Origin: Chloroflexia bacterium
GTDB lineage: Bacteria > Chloroflexota > Chloroflexia > Thermobaculales > Thermobaculaceae
Assembly: GCA_030446765.1 (NCBI GenBank)
Contig: JAUJMR010000003.1
Span: forward strand, 80,304-114,135
DNA: 33,832 bases
Reading direction: 5' to 3'
The notes below the pieces were generated by a model, which did not search any database, was not told the DNA's origin, and worked only from the letters and a program-made list of their open reading frames with translations. The position numbers and the translations under genes are program-made. Shown here one piece after another: positions 31,755 through 33,832 of this stretch (position 1 is the stretch's first letter; every line of letters begins with the position of its first letter).

Positions 31755-33832
31755 CTAGGGTGCGCCCAGGTGTCGGATCTCGCATGTACTCCCGAGCTCC
31801 GCCGCCCGCTCGCGCATTGACGCCAGCCCTACCCCCTCCCGATGGCCTTCGGGTAGCCCGACACCATCGTCGCATACCTCCAGCGTCAGTACGCCCTCGT
31901 CTGGGTCGTGCCCCAGGCAGACCGCGCAGTTCCGGGCGTTTGCGTGTCGCGCGACGTTCGTCATGGCCTCCTGGGCTATCCGGTACAGGGCCACCTCCAC
32001 GGCCGCCGGCAGCACCGGCAGGGTCTCCGGGGCGTTGAGTGTCATGCGCAGGTGGCCGTCGGATCCGCCGTAGTTCGCGGCTGCCTCCCGCAGGGCGCCG
32101 ACCAGCCCCAGTTCGTCGAGCGCGGGTGGGCGCAGCTGGTGCACGAGCCGTCGGATATCGGCGATCGCCGACTGGGCCTGTGCCTTCAAGTCGAGCAGGA
32201 GCGCACCAGCCCTGGCGGGGTCGCGTCCGGTCAGGCGGTGCGCGATGTCGAGCTTAAGCGTCAGGCCGCCGAGCACGGGGCCGAGCCCGTCGTGCAGGTC
32301 TCGTCGCAGCCTCCGCCGCTCCTCCTCACGCGCCGTCACCAACTGCTCTCGCGCCGCTCTCAGATGCTCGTTGGAGCGTCTCAGGTTGGCCGTCAGGCGC
32401 ACGGCGCGCACGGCGACTCCAACGTGGCGGGCGAGGTCCTCCAGGAGGCGGCGATCCGCGGTGCTGAACTCTTCGCCCGGCGTGCGGGGCGCGAGGAGCA
32501 TCTCCCCGACCGCCTCGGACTGGTACACGAGCGGCAGGCGGGTCAGATCCCCTTTCGATCGCCCGCTCTCCGCCGCTATTTCGAGCCGTCCGTCCCGCTC
32601 CAGCGCGATCGCTGCATAGGGGAGCTTGAACGCATTCCGCACGGTCTCGACGACGGCGGGCAGCACGGCGTCCGGCGCGAGGGTCGCCTCGAGGCGACGC
32701 CCAAGGCGCGAGACCACCTCGTATGGATTATCCCGCTCACCGTACATAAGGCGGTTCACACCATGCTGCAGCCGGTCCCGCATCGGCTGGAACAGGACGG
32801 CCACGATGCCGGTGGCCAGTAGCGAGACGAAGGAGGTGTCTCGCACCCGGAAGAACTCGCCGAAGTACCAGACAACCAGGACGTACAGGCCAACGACGCC
32901 GACGGTGGCTCCACCGTAGACCAGCGTCCGGTTCACGATCGGGTCGATATCCCAGAGGCGGTAGCGCAGGACGGCGACGCCGATCGAGAGTGGGATGAGC
33001 GACAGCAACAGCAGTTGCATCGTACGGACGCCCTGGGCGTCGAGCAGTGCGGGTATGGGGTACACCATTCCCAGCAATGCCAGCCCTACCATCCCCGAGA
33101 GGGCGAGGGTGAGTGCGTATACCACCCACTTGAGCTGCTGACGCTCGGCCGTGCTCGCCACACGGCGGTACCGATAGACCACGGCGCCCACGCTTGAGCC
33201 AGCGCCGAGTACGAATCCTAAGGCATTGATCAATTCCGGTACCAGGCCGGGGGAGAAGATCCCCTGTCCGGCCGCGAGAATCCAGACGGTTGCGGCCCAG
33301 CGCGTCCATCTGGGGATGAATCGCCCGCCGGGGAACAGGTTGAAGAAGAGGATGGCGGACACGAATCCCACGAAGCCGAGGACCTCGAGAGGCCTGGATA
33401 GATCGGGATACGCCATCACTAGCGCGCGGGGGGCTTCGGAGACGACCGGGCCGAAAAGCACAAGCATCGACGCGGCGAACAGCGCCATCCATCCCTCGGG
33501 TGCCCGCCACGCGATCAGGGCGGCGACCAGGAAGTAGGTCCCGGCTGTGATGATCGCGAGACCCAGGAAGTACATCGCGTACAGGTCCAGCGAGATGCTC
33601 AGCGCGCCGAGGGCCCGAGCGTCCTCACGCCTCAACTGCTGGCTCAGGCATGCGCCGGCGGTACATATAGAATGGAGTCGGTCGTAGTACGCCGGGAGGC
33701 TGACCGCGAAAACTGTGACGGACAGAACCGCCAGCGCGGCCCACGCAGCGCGCGCGAGCCCGCTGGCACACCAACGAGCGCCGACGCGGCCGTCCGAGCC
33801 ATCGGATATTCCGGGGCTCTCCGCGGGCCCCC
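31755..33832 (-). CDS. NarX-type sensor histidine kinase, C-terminus lost by frameshift, 5' end outside window
   Basis: The frame is open to the right edge. TTG at 33635 is internal, because upstream codons in frame continue the N-terminal membrane helix (WAALAVLSVTVFAVSLPAYY) and the loop LHSICTAGACLSQQ. Several more helices follow, with the Chloroflexota-typical FPGGRFIPRWTRW. A GAF-like region comes next, then the HisKA_3 box EERRRLRRDLHDGLGPVLGG (phosphorylated His), N box AQEAMTNVARHANA, G1 CDDGVGLP and G2 GVGLASMRERAAELG. The frame then ends early at 31755 (IRHLGAP). The expected last strand, GRTLVLARLPYAVADEPP, is in another frame (about 31770-31666), with its stop touching the regulator start. 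The kinase may be weakened or inactive; ATP-binding boxes remain. Confidence 0.88.
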   Translation of the reverse strand, partial: GPAESPGISDGSDGRVGARWCASGLARAAWAALAVLSVTVFAVSLPAYYDRLHSICTAGACLSQQLRREDARALGALSISLDLYAMYFLGLAIITAGTYFLVAALIAWRAPEGWMALFAASMLVLFGPVVSEAPRALVMAYPDLSRPLEVLGFVGFVSAILFFNLFPGGRFIPRWTRWAATVWILAAGQGIFSPGLVPELINALGFVLGAGSSVGAVVYRYRRVASTAERQQLKWVVYALTLALSGMVGLALLGMVYPIPALLDAQGVRTMQLLLLSLIPLSIGVAVLRYRLWDIDPIVNRTLVYGGATVGVVGLYVLVVWYFGEFFRVRDTSFVSLLATGIVAVLFQPMRDRLQHGVNRLMYGERDNPYEVVSRLGRRLEATLAPDAVLPAVVETVRNAFKLPYAAIALERDGRLEIAAESGRSKGDLTRLPLVYQSEAVGEMLLAPRTPGEEFSTADRRLLEDLARHVGVAVRAVRLTANLRRSNEHLRAAREQLVTAREEERRRLRRDLHDGLGPVLGGLTLKLDIAHRLTGRDPARAGALLLDLKAQAQSAIADIRRLVHQLRPPALDELGLVGALREAAANYGGSDGHLRMTLNAPETLPVLPAAVEVALYRIAQEAMTNVARHANARNCAVCLGHDPDEGVLTLEVCDDGVGLPEGHREGVGLASMRERAAELGSTCEIRHLGAP

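Noticed and set aside
30685..31758. Plus-strand open frame (357 codons) across a gene-free stretch and the NarL-type regulator
   Set aside because: Most of it is antisense to the regulator, and the upstream part shows no family pattern.
1..33832. CRISPR array, tRNA, rRNA or insertion sequence
   Set aside because: I scanned for regularly spaced repeats, cloverleaf-like ends with CCA-type context and transposase motifs, and found none I could support; short or divergent RNAs could have been missed.

Overview
This is a GC-rich bacterial chromosome segment, most likely from a Chloroflexota member near the Thermomicrobia/Sphaerobacter group. That placement is inferred from the gene repertoire: a sensor kinase with the FPGGRFIPRWTRW segment, Pro/Thr-linker membrane proteins, a four-cysteine CPFLG...CL..H..C module, and a particular type of PMT and NfrB-like glycosyltransferase. 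No rRNA, tRNA, CRISPR array, transposase or prophage gene was seen.

Layout. Positions 1-3247 (minus strand) hold a translationally coupled operon: MoxR AAA+ ATPase, DUF58 protein, then a polytopic membrane protein running off the left edge. Positions 3480-6837 (plus) hold a UMP-kinase-like gene, a zinc-type MDR oxidoreductase whose full-length reading frame begins at ATA, and a lipoprotein with a duplicated domain. Positions 6955-11100 are rich in broken genes: a PMT-type glycosyltransferase fragment, a minus-strand PhyH dioxygenase and an MFS remnant, with one intact aminoglycoside-phosphotransferase-like kinase among them. Positions 11395-15799 form an intact block: an N4-glucosaminyl-asparaginase-type hydrolase, then a coupled sensor kinase, OmpR-type regulator and ribokinase, with a probable leaderless start for the kinase. 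Positions 15890-22538 are again mostly decayed: a MazE-type antitoxin with a toxin stub, a large XRE/NB-ARC/TPR regulator with about eight frameshifts, a luciferase-like oxidoreductase with one frameshift, an APH-like kinase with an amber codon, and an MFS exporter with two frameshifts. An intact DSP-type phosphatase (22668-23411) is followed by a GH26-like hydrolase remnant (about 23490-24147).

Positions 24670-28747 carry the most distinctive genes. The first encodes one 935-residue protein joining a cyclic-di-GMP-binding MshEN domain, a membrane GT2 glycosyltransferase and a C-terminal GAF domain. Close behind it is a membrane protein with a four-cysteine cytoplasmic module and an external domain on a Pro/Thr stalk. 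I propose these as a cyclic-di-GMP- and GAF-gated surface-polysaccharide system. The region looks less GC-rich than its surroundings.

The right end is all minus strand: an intact GNAT acetyltransferase, a frameshifted nucleotidyltransferase, and a NarL-type regulator with its sensor kinase. The kinase has lost its last coding stretch to a frameshift, and its 5' end continues past the right edge.

Two patterns recur. Several intact and broken genes have an extended -10 promoter (TG-N-TANNNT). Broken genes are almost all accessory, and the lesions are single-base indels (some in G or C runs) plus TGG-to-stop changes. Some indels could be sequencing errors, but the bias towards accessory genes and the nonsense changes point to real decay.
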